A DNA stretch of 5,097 bases, taken from the NCBI GenBank assembly GCA_021806125.1, contig JAJZYC010000113.1:1-5097 (forward strand), written 5' to 3'. The notes under the pieces were generated by a model, which saw nothing but the letters and a program-made list of their open reading frames with translations, was not told the origin of the DNA and did no database searches. This DNA comes from a bacterium. GTDB lineage: Bacteria > SZUA-79 > Acidulodesulfobacterales > Acidulodesulfobacteraceae. A program made the position numbers and the translations under genes. Below, piece after piece: positions 1 through 4,928 of the stretch (positions are counted from its first letter, which is position 1; each line of letters starts with the position of its first letter).

Positions 1-1
1 G

Positions 2-184
2 CCCATAAGGAGGCATTTCATAATAAGCGACATAAACTTCGAGATAGCCAAGAAGTTTGCGGAATACGATATAGATTTAACCTATCCGTGGACAAATATT
101 GCGTTTAGAAATGAATTGAAGGTACAGAATACCGGCGGCTATAATGTTAAAAACAATGGAGCACCCGCATCGGAAATTAAATAA
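2..184 (+). CDS. MscS-family mechanosensitive channel, C-terminal end (partial)
   Basis: The reading frame is open from the left edge and ends in TAA at 182-184, giving the last 60 residues of a longer protein. The segment SDINFEIAKKFAEYDIDL followed by YPWTNIAFRNEL resembles the end of the cytoplasmic alpha/beta domain of MscS channels. In that family a helix (F-x-I-x-x-x-F) leads into a short strand and a 'gI-x-(I/L)-x-(F/Y)-P' stretch near the C-terminus. MscS proteins are inner-membrane channels that release solutes under hypo-osmotic tension. The last ~18 residues (VQNTGGYNVKNNGAP and on) are a polar tail of no recognised family. The pore helices lie outside the window, so the assignment rests on a short fragment. 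The gene converges on the cytochrome c gene, with 6 nt between the stop codons. Confidence 0.6.
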   Translation, partial: PIRRHFIISDINFEIAKKFAEYDIDLTYPWTNIAFRNELKVQNTGGYNVKNNGAPASEIK

Positions 185-200
185 GAGTATTTATTTTTTT
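176..200 (+). terminator. Weak AT-only terminator-like hairpin after the MscS gene
   Basis: TAAATA (178-183) can pair with TATTTA (188-193) across an AGAG loop, and seven T residues (194-200) follow directly. The layout is that of an intrinsic terminator overlapping the MscS stop codon. All six pairs are A-T, so the stem would be weak and could arise by chance in such AT-rich DNA. It also overlaps the 3' end of the converging cytochrome gene. No better terminator is visible for either gene. Confidence 0.25.
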
Positions 201-589
201 AAAGATTCCAGATAAGAAGCTAACCCGTTTATTTCATATTCAGGTATATAGTTATAAGACGGCATAATAACGTAATATGTTTTGCCCTGGATATTTATTT
301 TATCTCCTCTTTTAAAATGGGTATTCGGGTGCTTAATCTGCTGCACCGTCCAATTAAAATCCGGCACCATATTTCCGTAATTAGAAAGCGAGGGCCCAAG
401 ACTGCCGCCGACCCCGTTAACTGAATGGCAATCGTCGCAGTTATAATAATGGAAAAAGTATTTGCCCCGCCCTTTATTATAAGAATATGCGTTTTTCGGA
501 CATACCGGACTTAAAATATATACCGATAAAAACAATACAAATATAATTGCATAAAATAAAAACATTTTATATTTGCTTTTTAAATTCAT
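191..589 (-). CDS. Exported monohaem c-type cytochrome (class I-like)
   Basis: This 132-residue protein starts with a lysine-rich N-terminus and a hydrophobic segment (about 9-28), an uncleaved anchor or a signal peptide. The haem-attachment motif CDDCH is at residues 51-55. It is followed by GGSLGPSLSNYG, like the 'GP-x-L-x-x-(Y/V)G' stretch of class I cytochromes, and by IMPSYNY, where Met109 is the likely distal haem ligand. The C-terminal helix EINGLASYLESLKK matches the family ending 'L-x-x-YL-x-x-L'. It would carry electrons on the periplasmic side of the inner membrane; its partner oxidase or reductase is not in the window. The start follows AGGGGA about 9 nt upstream. Only 14 nt separate it from the adaptor stop codon, so it is probably co-transcribed with the efflux genes, where an EmrB pump would be expected. 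Cys30 is not in a proper lipobox (SPVC). Confidence 0.87.
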   Translation of the reverse strand: MNLKSKYKMFLFYAIIFVLFLSVYILSPVCPKNAYSYNKGRGKYFFHYYNCDDCHSVNGVGGSLGPSLSNYGNMVPDFNWTVQQIKHPNTHFKRGDKINIQGKTYYVIMPSYNYIPEYEINGLASYLESLKK

Positions 590-603
590 TTTTATTTCCC
601 CTG

Positions 604-1782
604 TTATTTATTTTTATTATTTGAACTTTTAGCGGTATCTATAGTAACTTCAACCATCATTCCCGGCTTCAAAATATGCTTTTCGTCGTTTAATATTTTA
701 ATTCTTACCGGAAGCCTGTGCGTTACTTTAGTAAACGTTCCGGAAGGGTTGTTTGTAGGGATTAAAGCAAATTTTGATGTACTGACCGAACCCACAAAAT
801 CCACAGTTCCCTTAAAAACTTTACCCGGAAAAGAATCTACGCCGATTTTAACCGGGTCTCCCTTTTTAATATTTCCTACAACCGTTTCCTTGACATTTGC
901 CGTTACCCATACTTTACGCAGATTATTTTCCATAACTATAGGGGTTCCAGGCATAACATATTCACCTATATAAGACATTTTTTCACTGACAACGCCGGTT
1001 ATCGGTGAATATATGAACGTATTTTTATAATTTGCAAGAGCAATTTTATATGCGGCTTGCGCAACTTTAACGGCTTTTTTTAACGGTATTAACGTCGTCA
1101 TTTTATTTGCAAATGTAACGCTTTTAACGTATCTTGATTCGACATAATTTCTTCTTGCCGTCCCTAAAGACGATTCGGCGGAAATAAGCGCCTGTTTAGA
1201 AATTAAATACTGGGTACTCAAAGTATCAAACTGCTGTTTGGTTATGAATTCCTTTTTAATAAGCGTAAGACCCCTTAAATAATTCTTTTTAGCTAATTTA
1301 TACGATAATTCCGCTTTATGGAGATTTGATAGCGCTGTAGTATAAGCTAATCTATTCAGATAGAAAGAATTATAAGAATTCCCGATGAACTGGGCAACGT
1401 TCCCGCCAGCGCTGAATAATTTTGCTTTTGCAAGCTTATAATTAGCTTTTGCCTGCAGCATAGCGGGATAATAAGTGGAGTCGTTTATTTTTGCAATTAA
1501 TTCGTCTTTCTTTACCGATTCGTTTTTATGAACATAAATAGCCTTAATATTACCCGGAACCATCGTGCTTACCGAAACTATATGCCCGTCAACCTCCGCA
1601 TCTTCCGTATAAACGTGCGTAAGCCCAAAAAGATACCACCTTAAAACGAATATGCCTCCTATTATTGCCAGCAGGAGTATGATAGAAGCGGTAATAATGT
1701 TTTTCCTCGTAAATTTGCTATCGTTCAAGCCGTTGCCATTTCCGCCTGTTTTAGTTTCGGTTTTTTCGTTTTCCCCGTTCAT
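604..1782 (-). CDS. EmrA/HlyD-family periplasmic adaptor (membrane fusion protein)
   Basis: This 392-residue protein has the standard length and domain order of EmrA-type adaptors. A polar cytoplasmic tail (1-27) is followed by one membrane helix (about 28-52). TEDAEVDGHIV (59-69) opens the first half of the biotinyl-lipoyl domain, which ends near KINDSTYYPA. An alpha-helical hairpin rich in Ala, Lys and Leu spans about 105-255. The second lipoyl half (YSPITGVVSEK, 258-268) is followed by a beta-barrel. The C-terminus has FALIPTNNPSGTFTKVTHR (338-356) and LKPGMMVEV (371-379), both typical of EmrA. Such proteins bridge an inner-membrane pump to a TolC channel for export of hydrophobic compounds. 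The start is preceded by GGGTGA at about 7 nt. The gene lies 44 nt downstream of the tolC-like gene. No EmrB or ABC pump gene is adjacent, so its pump partner is unknown. Confidence 0.92.
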   Translation of the reverse strand: MNGENEKTETKTGGNGNGLNDSKFTRKNIITASIILLLAIIGGIFVLRWYLFGLTHVYTEDAEVDGHIVSVSTMVPGNIKAIYVHKNESVKKDELIAKINDSTYYPAMLQAKANYKLAKAKLFSAGGNVAQFIGNSYNSFYLNRLAYTTALSNLHKAELSYKLAKKNYLRGLTLIKKEFITKQQFDTLSTQYLISKQALISAESSLGTARRNYVESRYVKSVTFANKMTTLIPLKKAVKVAQAAYKIALANYKNTFIYSPITGVVSEKMSYIGEYVMPGTPIVMENNLRKVWVTANVKETVVGNIKKGDPVKIGVDSFPGKVFKGTVDFVGSVSTSKFALIPTNNPSGTFTKVTHRLPVRIKILNDEKHILKPGMMVEVTIDTAKSSNNKNK

Positions 1783-1826
1783 TAAACATCACCCGTTAAT
1801 TATTATAAAACAAATATTAAATAATT

Positions 1827-3191
1827 TTAATTAAATTTATCCACTGTTAAACTTATTAGTTTCCTTTTGAAAGAGCCTATGAGCCTTTTTAAATCCAGTA
1901 CGGATTCGTAATAACTTAGCTTTGCGGAAAGAAGATTATGCCTTGCCCTGATTAATTCCGCCAGCGCGGTTACCACATCTACGCTAGTCGCCACGCCAGC
2001 TTTAAATTCTTCTTCGACAAGCATATAATTTTTAGAAGCAAATCTTTCTTCATGCTCAAGCGTATTCACTTCATATTTTAAACTGCGGACATTATATAAT
2101 TCCGATATAACCCGCGCCTTTAAATCGCGCTTGGCCTGAGCCGTATTATACATAGACCTGTTTGCTTCCGAACGAGCCTTTTCGATGGATATAATTCTCG
2201 ACGCACCTTGAAACAAAGGCATTGTCAGAACGGCACCGGCTGTCCAGTAATTTGTCGAACCCTGCGGAATAAAATGGCTATTGGAAAGCGCGTTATAAGA
2301 AGCGGAAAAATCAATTCTTGGTATATACTGCGATTCGTAATATCCTGTTTCGTCGTCTGCCGATTTTTGTGCAAATTTTAACGACTTTATGTTTGGATTA
2401 TTTTTATAGGCAAGAATTATGTATTTTTTTAATAACGCTTTTTTTAAAATCGGCTTAGGCGGTTTAACAACAGTGAAGCGCCTGCTTATTCCAAGAAGAG
2501 CCGCAAGATTGGCTTTTGCGGCTTTCAATGAATTTTTGGAACTGATAAGTTCCTGTTTGGCGGCATAAAACTGAGATTTTGCCTGAAGAAGGTCGGTAAT
2601 TATGGCAAGACCCGCTTTTAATTTAGCTTCGGTAAGCTCAAGATGAGATTTTGCTTCCTTAAAAGTCTTAGTATCGGCTTTTATTAAACTTAAATCATTC
2701 AAAACCGTATAATAACCTACCGCAACGTTATACAGGGTGTCTGCGGAAACGCTATTTAAAGCCATTTTGGTGGATTTTTCGGTATTCCGAGCAGACAGAT
2801 AAGCCGGAATCGCGCCTATATTAAAAATAGGTTCGTTTAACGTAAAACTGTATTCATAATTAGGAAAAAAGAACGAAAAAAGGCTGTTCATTATATTCGA
2901 AGACGATAATGTGGAAGGCGCGGAATTAACATGCATTCTCTGGTCGGTATATTTAAGAGATATATCGGGTAAAACCATGCCTATTGCTGACCATTTCAAA
3001 AGAGTCGATTGGTAATAGCTTTCTTTTGCAGCCTTTATAGTGTCGTTGTGCCGTGCCGCAAGAATATATGCCTCTTTCAGCGTAACTACCCTGGCTGATT
3101 TTGCGAAAAACGAATAAGCTTTAAGCGGATAAAAATTTATCGAGTAGAACGAAAACAAGAAAAACAGGATGAAAAGTAAAATTTTTTTCAT
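1827..3191 (-). CDS. TolC-family outer-membrane efflux channel
   Basis: This 454-residue protein has the usual length for the family. Residues 1-25 form a signal peptide (MKK followed by a Leu/Phe-rich core, likely cleavage near KAYS). The mature part shows the TolC internal duplication as matching pairs: VLPDISLKY (73-81) with YIPRIDFSASY (289-299); EPIFNIGA (120-127) with MPLFQGA (324-330); and LKAGLAIITDLLQA (191-204) with FKAGVATSVDVVTA (396-409). Each half corresponds to one outer membrane efflux protein (OEP) repeat. The trimer would form an outer-membrane barrel with a periplasmic helical tunnel that docks with the downstream EmrA-like adaptor. The ATG is the only start giving a full signal peptide. 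Its nearest Shine-Dalgarno-like GGGG is about 14 nt away, which is unusually far, and a 7-codon frame overlaps the start (see findings). It is the first gene of the cluster, controlled by the promoter at 3234-3262. Confidence 0.92.
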   Translation of the reverse strand: MKKILLFILFFLFSFYSINFYPLKAYSFFAKSARVVTLKEAYILAARHNDTIKAAKESYYQSTLLKWSAIGMVLPDISLKYTDQRMHVNSAPSTLSSSNIMNSLFSFFFPNYEYSFTLNEPIFNIGAIPAYLSARNTEKSTKMALNSVSADTLYNVAVGYYTVLNDLSLIKADTKTFKEAKSHLELTEAKLKAGLAIITDLLQAKSQFYAAKQELISSKNSLKAAKANLAALLGISRRFTVVKPPKPILKKALLKKYIILAYKNNPNIKSLKFAQKSADDETGYYESQYIPRIDFSASYNALSNSHFIPQGSTNYWTAGAVLTMPLFQGASRIISIEKARSEANRSMYNTAQAKRDLKARVISELYNVRSLKYEVNTLEHEERFASKNYMLVEEEFKAGVATSVDVVTALAELIRARHNLLSAKLSYYESVLDLKRLIGSFKRKLISLTVDKFN

Positions 3192-3233
3192 AATATTTTA
3201 AAATACCCCATATTGCAGTATTGCTATATTTTT

Positions 3234-3262
3234 ATTATAATGACTTAAAAGTCATAAGTCAA
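3234..3262 (-). promoter_or_regulatory. Strong sigma70-type promoter of the tolC-emrA-cytochrome cluster
   Basis: On the minus strand, TTGACT (3262-3257) and TATAAT (3239-3234) are separated by exactly 17 nt. The -10 is a perfect consensus and the -35 has five of six matches. The predicted start of transcription is near 3227, giving a leader of about 36 nt before the tolC-like ATG at 3191. It is by far the best promoter in the window and is correctly placed for the three-gene cluster. Confidence 0.82.
3240..3261 (-). promoter_or_regulatory. Palindromic operator candidate inside the tolC promoter spacer
   Basis: The spacer between -35 and -10 carries the perfect palindrome ATGACTTTTAAGTCAT (3255-3240 on the minus strand; arms ATGACTT and AAGTCAT around TT). 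A further direct copy of TGACTT (3261-3256) overlaps the -35. This gives three half-sites within 22 bp. A dimeric regulator bound here would block RNA polymerase, as MarR- and TetR-family repressors of efflux genes typically do. The 5-6-5 spacing (ATGAC-N6-GTCAT) would also formally suit a CRP/FNR-family protein. No regulator gene is present in the window, so the family is inferred from position only. Confidence 0.68.
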
Positions 3263-3307
3263 TATCTTTTATCTCTATTTTATGAATATTTATTATTAAA
3301 TTTATTA

Positions 3308-4000
3308 TCAGCTTTTTATTCCGGTAATTAAAAAACCTACGTGCAAGGGGAGATTTTTAATTTTCAGGTCCTTAAATCCTTTATCTTTTAATATATCCAT
3401 CATTTTTTTTCTGTCAAACGCCAATATGCTGTATGTCAGCCAGTCATAAGCCTTTTCGTCTATTAATGAACCTACGAGCCTTATAATAAAAAAATACGAC
3501 TTGAAAAATATATTCAAAAGCTTATTCTGCGGCCTGCCCATTTCCAATAATATGAATTTACCGTTCTTTTTTAGAATCCTCCGAAGTTCTTCGGCAAAAA
3601 CTTCCGTATCGTCAACATTCCTTAATAAAAATCCTGCGGTGACTACGTCGTATGCGCATCCCGGTTCGCCTAGGTCCATCGCGTCTTCAATCTTAAAACA
3701 TATATTTTTTATTTTTTTCTTTTTGATTTTATCTTCGGCTATTTTTATCATATCTGAATTAAAATCTACTCCCACTATTTCAACCCGTTTTTTTGCTCTT
3801 TTTGCTTTCTTGGCGATATCTATAGCAATAGAGCCTGTGCCGGTAGCGACATCCAGTATTTTATAACCGTCTATATCTGATATAGCTTCTTCCGCAGCCA
3901 TTTTGCGCCATATGCCGTCAATCCCGAAACTGAACAGATGCCCCCAAAAATCATAAACATCGGCAATAGAAGAAAAGATATTATTTATTTTATCGGACAT
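3308..4000 (-). CDS. ubiE: UbiE/MenG-type quinone C-methyltransferase
   Basis: This 230-residue protein has the normal length for UbiE/MenG. These SAM-dependent enzymes methylate the ring of demethylmenaquinone (or the ubiquinone precursor) at the inner membrane. The N-terminal IFSSIADVYDFWGHLFSFGID-W region (8-31) matches the family's 'F-x-x-IA-x-xYD-x-x-N-x-x-(L/F)S-x-G-D-x-xWR' block. SAM motif I is ILDVATGTG (48-56), and VGVDF (77-81) ends the second strand. DAMDL (106-110) lies in the usual acidic position, and FLLRNVDD (124-131) replaces the common 'GLRNV/GIRNV' signature. LLEMGRP (151-157) corresponds to 'LEFSKP', and LHVGFLITGIK (219-229) to the C-terminal 'HxG' strand. The 'PESI' stretch is absent, so it is a diverged member. 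The start is supported by AGGGGGT about 6 nt upstream. It lies 116 nt upstream of the tolC-like gene, which has its own promoter. Confidence 0.85.
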   Translation of the reverse strand: MSDKINNIFSSIADVYDFWGHLFSFGIDGIWRKMAAEEAISDIDGYKILDVATGTGSIAIDIAKKAKRAKKRVEIVGVDFNSDMIKIAEDKIKKKKIKNICFKIEDAMDLGEPGCAYDVVTAGFLLRNVDDTEVFAEELRRILKKNGKFILLEMGRPQNKLLNIFFKSYFFIIRLVGSLIDEKAYDWLTYSILAFDRKKMMDILKDKGFKDLKIKNLPLHVGFLITGIKS

Positions 4001-4034
4001 ATTGCCACCCCCTACTTCAAAACTGTTTAAAGTT

Positions 4035-4040
4035 ATTATA
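4035..4040 (-). promoter_or_regulatory. Possible -10 element for ubiE
   Basis: TATAAT on the minus strand lies about 35 nt upstream of the ubiE start, which would give a short leader containing the strong ribosome-binding site. No convincing -35 hexamer is present 16-18 nt further upstream. A perfect -10 hexamer occurs often by chance in DNA this AT-rich. Confidence 0.3.
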
Positions 4041-4098
4041 AGGCAATAGTTTTATTATGTTTTTCCGCTGTATAAAAATATTTTAATATTGTATATTA

Positions 4099-4208
4099 TT
4101 TTGGATTATCTCGCAACAAGACAATCCTGCCGGTTTATGTTCACTTTGCCGCCCTCCTCCCACTCCGGAATCAAAGCCTTGATTATAAATATTATTTTTA
4201 ATCCAAAA
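4099..4208. repeat. 110-bp intergenic block bounded by a 10-bp inverted repeat
   Basis: TTTTGGATTA (4099-4108) and its exact reverse complement TAATCCAAAA (4199-4208) bracket a segment whose centre (about 4111-4180) is clearly richer in G+C than the AT-rich flanks. Inside are a smaller hairpin, AATCAA-AGCC-TTGATT (4169-4184), and a second TTGGATT-related arm, AATCC (4123-4127). The whole could fold into one long-stemmed RNA or be a small MITE-like insertion. No target-site duplication is evident, and the identity is not recognised. Confidence 0.45.
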
Positions 4209-4210
4209 AA
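4106..4210 (-). other. Unrecognised 34-codon open frame, possible gene remnant or micropeptide
   Basis: On the minus strand a frame is open from just after a TAA at 4213-4211 to the TAA at 4108-4106. Its second half reads IPEWEEGGKVNINRQDCLVAR, a balanced, protein-like composition quite unlike random AT-rich intergenic translation. It has no ATG. A TTG at 4174-4172 could start a 22-residue peptide, but no properly spaced ribosome-binding site is present. It lies upstream of ubiE on the same strand and coincides with the GC-richer block. It could be the decayed tail of a former gene; no family is recognised. Confidence 0.25.
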
Positions 4211-4235
4211 TTAATATTTTATTTTTAGATTTATG

Positions 4236-4244
4236 TGGTATAAA
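4236..4244 (+). promoter_or_regulatory. Extended -10 promoter candidate for the small lipoprotein gene
   Basis: TGGTATAAA (4236-4244) fits an extended -10 element (TG-n-TATAAA), which can work without a good -35; none is visible. Transcription would begin near 4251, giving a leader of about 36 nt before the TTG start at 4287. The surroundings are very AT-rich, which lowers confidence. Confidence 0.42.
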
Positions 4245-4274
4245 TATATATAAATAAATATAACGGCAATAAAT

Positions 4275-4279
4275 GAGGG
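4275..4279 (+). promoter_or_regulatory. Ribosome-binding site deciding a TTG start
   Basis: GAGGG lies 7 nt before the TTG at 4287. The nearby ATG at 4273 is in another frame and reaches a stop after five codons. The TTG is therefore the best-supported start for the small lipoprotein-like gene. Confidence 0.6.
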
Positions 4280-4286
4280 CAGAAAA

Positions 4287-4523
4287 TTGAAGACTATCAA
4301 AATAATACCGAAAAATCTAAAAAACAAACCGGCATCGATAACAACAATCGCTATCCTATTAGCAATGATAATGTTTACCGTATCTTTCGCAACAGGATGC
4401 TGCGCCGGCTGGAATTGCGGCCCCTATTATTACGGGCATCCTGCCGGATGGCATGGCGATAACCGATGGCATGGCGATAACGGAGAGCATAGAGGCGAAG
4501 GCGGATATAAAGGTGGAGATTAA
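4287..4523 (+). CDS. Small Gly/His/Trp-rich putative lipoprotein
   Basis: The 78-residue product begins with a basic N-terminus (six lysines in the first 14 residues) and a hydrophobic stretch (about 16-35). It then has FATGCC (34-39), a plausible though imperfect lipobox with Cys38 as the lipidated residue. The remaining ~40 residues are rich in Gly, His, Trp, Tyr and Asp: YYYGHPAGWHGDN, then RWHGDN, then GEHRGEGGYKGGD. The WHGDN motif is doubled by an 18-bp tandem repeat in the DNA. The tail looks disordered and could bind metal through its four histidines and Cys39/Cys44, but that is inference. The start is TTG with GAGGG 7 nt upstream. No family is recognised. It is transcribed away from ubiE and toward the tRNA fragment, and no clear terminator follows. 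Confidence 0.6.
   Translation: MKTIKIIPKNLKNKPASITTIAILLAMIMFTVSFATGCCAGWNCGPYYYGHPAGWHGDNRWHGDNGEHRGEGGYKGGD
4446..4482 (+). repeat. 18-bp in-frame tandem duplication
   Basis: GATGGCATGGCGATAAC occurs at 4447-4463 and again at 4465-4481, a period of 18 bp (six codons). It duplicates the (R/G)WHGDN-type segment of the lipoprotein tail. The two copies are identical over 17 nt, which suggests a recent slippage duplication. Confidence 0.85.
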
Positions 4524-4606
4524 GATTGAGAAATTAATATAATATTTTTGAGATTTTGTTGTAAAGACTAGCGCTTTCTGGTGAACCCTTTTATTCTTTA
4601 TTTTAA

Positions 4607-4649
4607 TGGAGCCGGCGATAGAAATCGAACCTACGACCTGCTGATTACG
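4607..4649 (-). tRNA. 3' fragment of tRNA-Thr(CGT), probable attachment site
   Basis: Read on the minus strand, the segment gives the anticodon CGT with AA after it, the 3' anticodon stem TCAGC (4644-4640) and the variable loop AGGTC. The T arm follows: GTAGG, loop TTCGATT and TCTAT (4634-4618, two G-U pairs). It ends in the acceptor strand CGCCGGC (4617-4611), discriminator T and an encoded CCA (4609-4607). This fits the 3' part of a bacterial tRNA-Thr with anticodon CGU. Upstream, the match fails: position 33 is C instead of the near-universal T, the 5' anticodon stem cannot form its outer two pairs, and there is no D arm or 5' acceptor strand. The gene is therefore truncated and not functional by itself. 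A clean break in the anticodon loop is typical of tyrosine-integrase attachment sites. The orientation implies that the element and the intact tRNA lie to the right. Confidence 0.8.
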
Positions 4650-4713
4650 GATCACAAACCCTGATTTATAAGTTATTGATATTATTAATAAATTTTATGA
4701 TATTTAAAATGCG

Positions 4714-4731
4714 GTAGCAATATAGTAGCAA
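4714..4731 (+). repeat. Paired GTAGCAA direct repeats, possible integrase arm sites
   Basis: GTAGCAA occurs at 4714-4720 and 4725-4731, 11 bp apart, about one helical turn. They are 65-80 bp from the tRNA-Thr fragment, on the presumed element side. Short direct repeats at this spacing and distance resemble the arm-type sites bound by tyrosine integrases of tRNA-integrating elements. Confidence 0.45.
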
Positions 4732-4770
4732 AACGGAATTTATAAATATAATTTATTAAATCTGGTGCTA

Positions 4771-4860
4771 TTACCCGAATAATTCACGAAGTTTTTTCAT
4801 AATAAATAATCGCACGTTTTCTGCTATTAAAACGGCTTCAGCTTCTTTAATTCCCTTCAA
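4771..4860 (-). pseudogene. 29-codon ORF, possible decayed gene end
   Basis: After an in-frame TAG at 4863-4861, the minus strand is open from a TTG at 4860 to TAA at 4773-4771, directly followed by a second stop (TAG). The product contains IKEAEAVLIAENVRLFIMKK and then LRELFG, an amphipathic, protein-like sequence in a region otherwise dense with stops. No ribosome-binding site precedes the TTG. It may be the C-terminal scrap of a gene broken by an upstream nonsense mutation, which is common at element ends. No family is recognised. Confidence 0.25.
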
Positions 4861-4866
4861 CTAATA

Positions 4867-4910
4867 AAAATTATTACGAATGGAGACTGAGTTCAAAAAA
4901 TAATAATTTT
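4867..4910. repeat. 10-bp inverted repeat downstream of the PIN gene
   Basis: AAAATTATTA (4867-4876) and TAATAATTTT (4901-4910) are exact inverted copies with a 24-nt spacer. They lie 3' of the PIN-domain stop codon on the minus strand and could form an AT-only hairpin in that transcript. No run of T follows directly, so a terminator role is doubtful. Confidence 0.35.
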
Positions 4911-4928
4911 CGCAAGATTAAAGTTGCA

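Noticed and set aside
191..589. Cytochrome c as a lipoprotein anchored at Cys30
   Set aside because: The residues before Cys30 (LSPVC) break the lipobox rule, with Pro at -2 and Val at -1; an N-terminal helix anchor or signal peptide explains the segment better.
749..973. 74-codon plus-strand frame
   Set aside because: It is the complement of the well-supported EmrA-like gene, with no ribosome-binding site and no recognisable protein features.
1652..1834. 60-codon plus-strand frame
   Set aside because: It lies antisense to the start of the EmrA-like gene; its hydrophobic stretches mirror the adaptor's membrane segment and lysine-rich tail.
3501..3866. 121-codon plus-strand frame
   Set aside because: It is antisense to ubiE, whose SAM-binding motifs leave no doubt about the coding strand; the long frame follows from the AT-rich, lysine-rich codons opposite.
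4137..4214. Short plus-strand ATG frame (MFTLPPSSHSG...) in the ubiE upstream region
   Set aside because: It has no ribosome-binding site and a low-quality composition; the opposite strand of the same DNA looks more protein-like.
4554..4606. Possible terminator between the lipoprotein gene and the tRNA fragment (AAAG...CTTT, GGT-GA-ACC)
   Set aside because: The stems are only 3-4 bp and no T-run follows on either strand at the right distance.
4359..4655. 98-codon minus-strand frame
   Set aside because: It runs through the tRNA-Thr fragment and antisense to the small lipoprotein gene; its repeated VIAMPS motif is only the complement of the 18-bp duplication, and it has no supporting start signal.
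4607..4690. A complete tRNA gene on the minus strand
   Set aside because: No D arm, no 5' acceptor strand complementary to CGCCGGC, a C at position 33 and a broken anticodon stem; only the 3' part is present.
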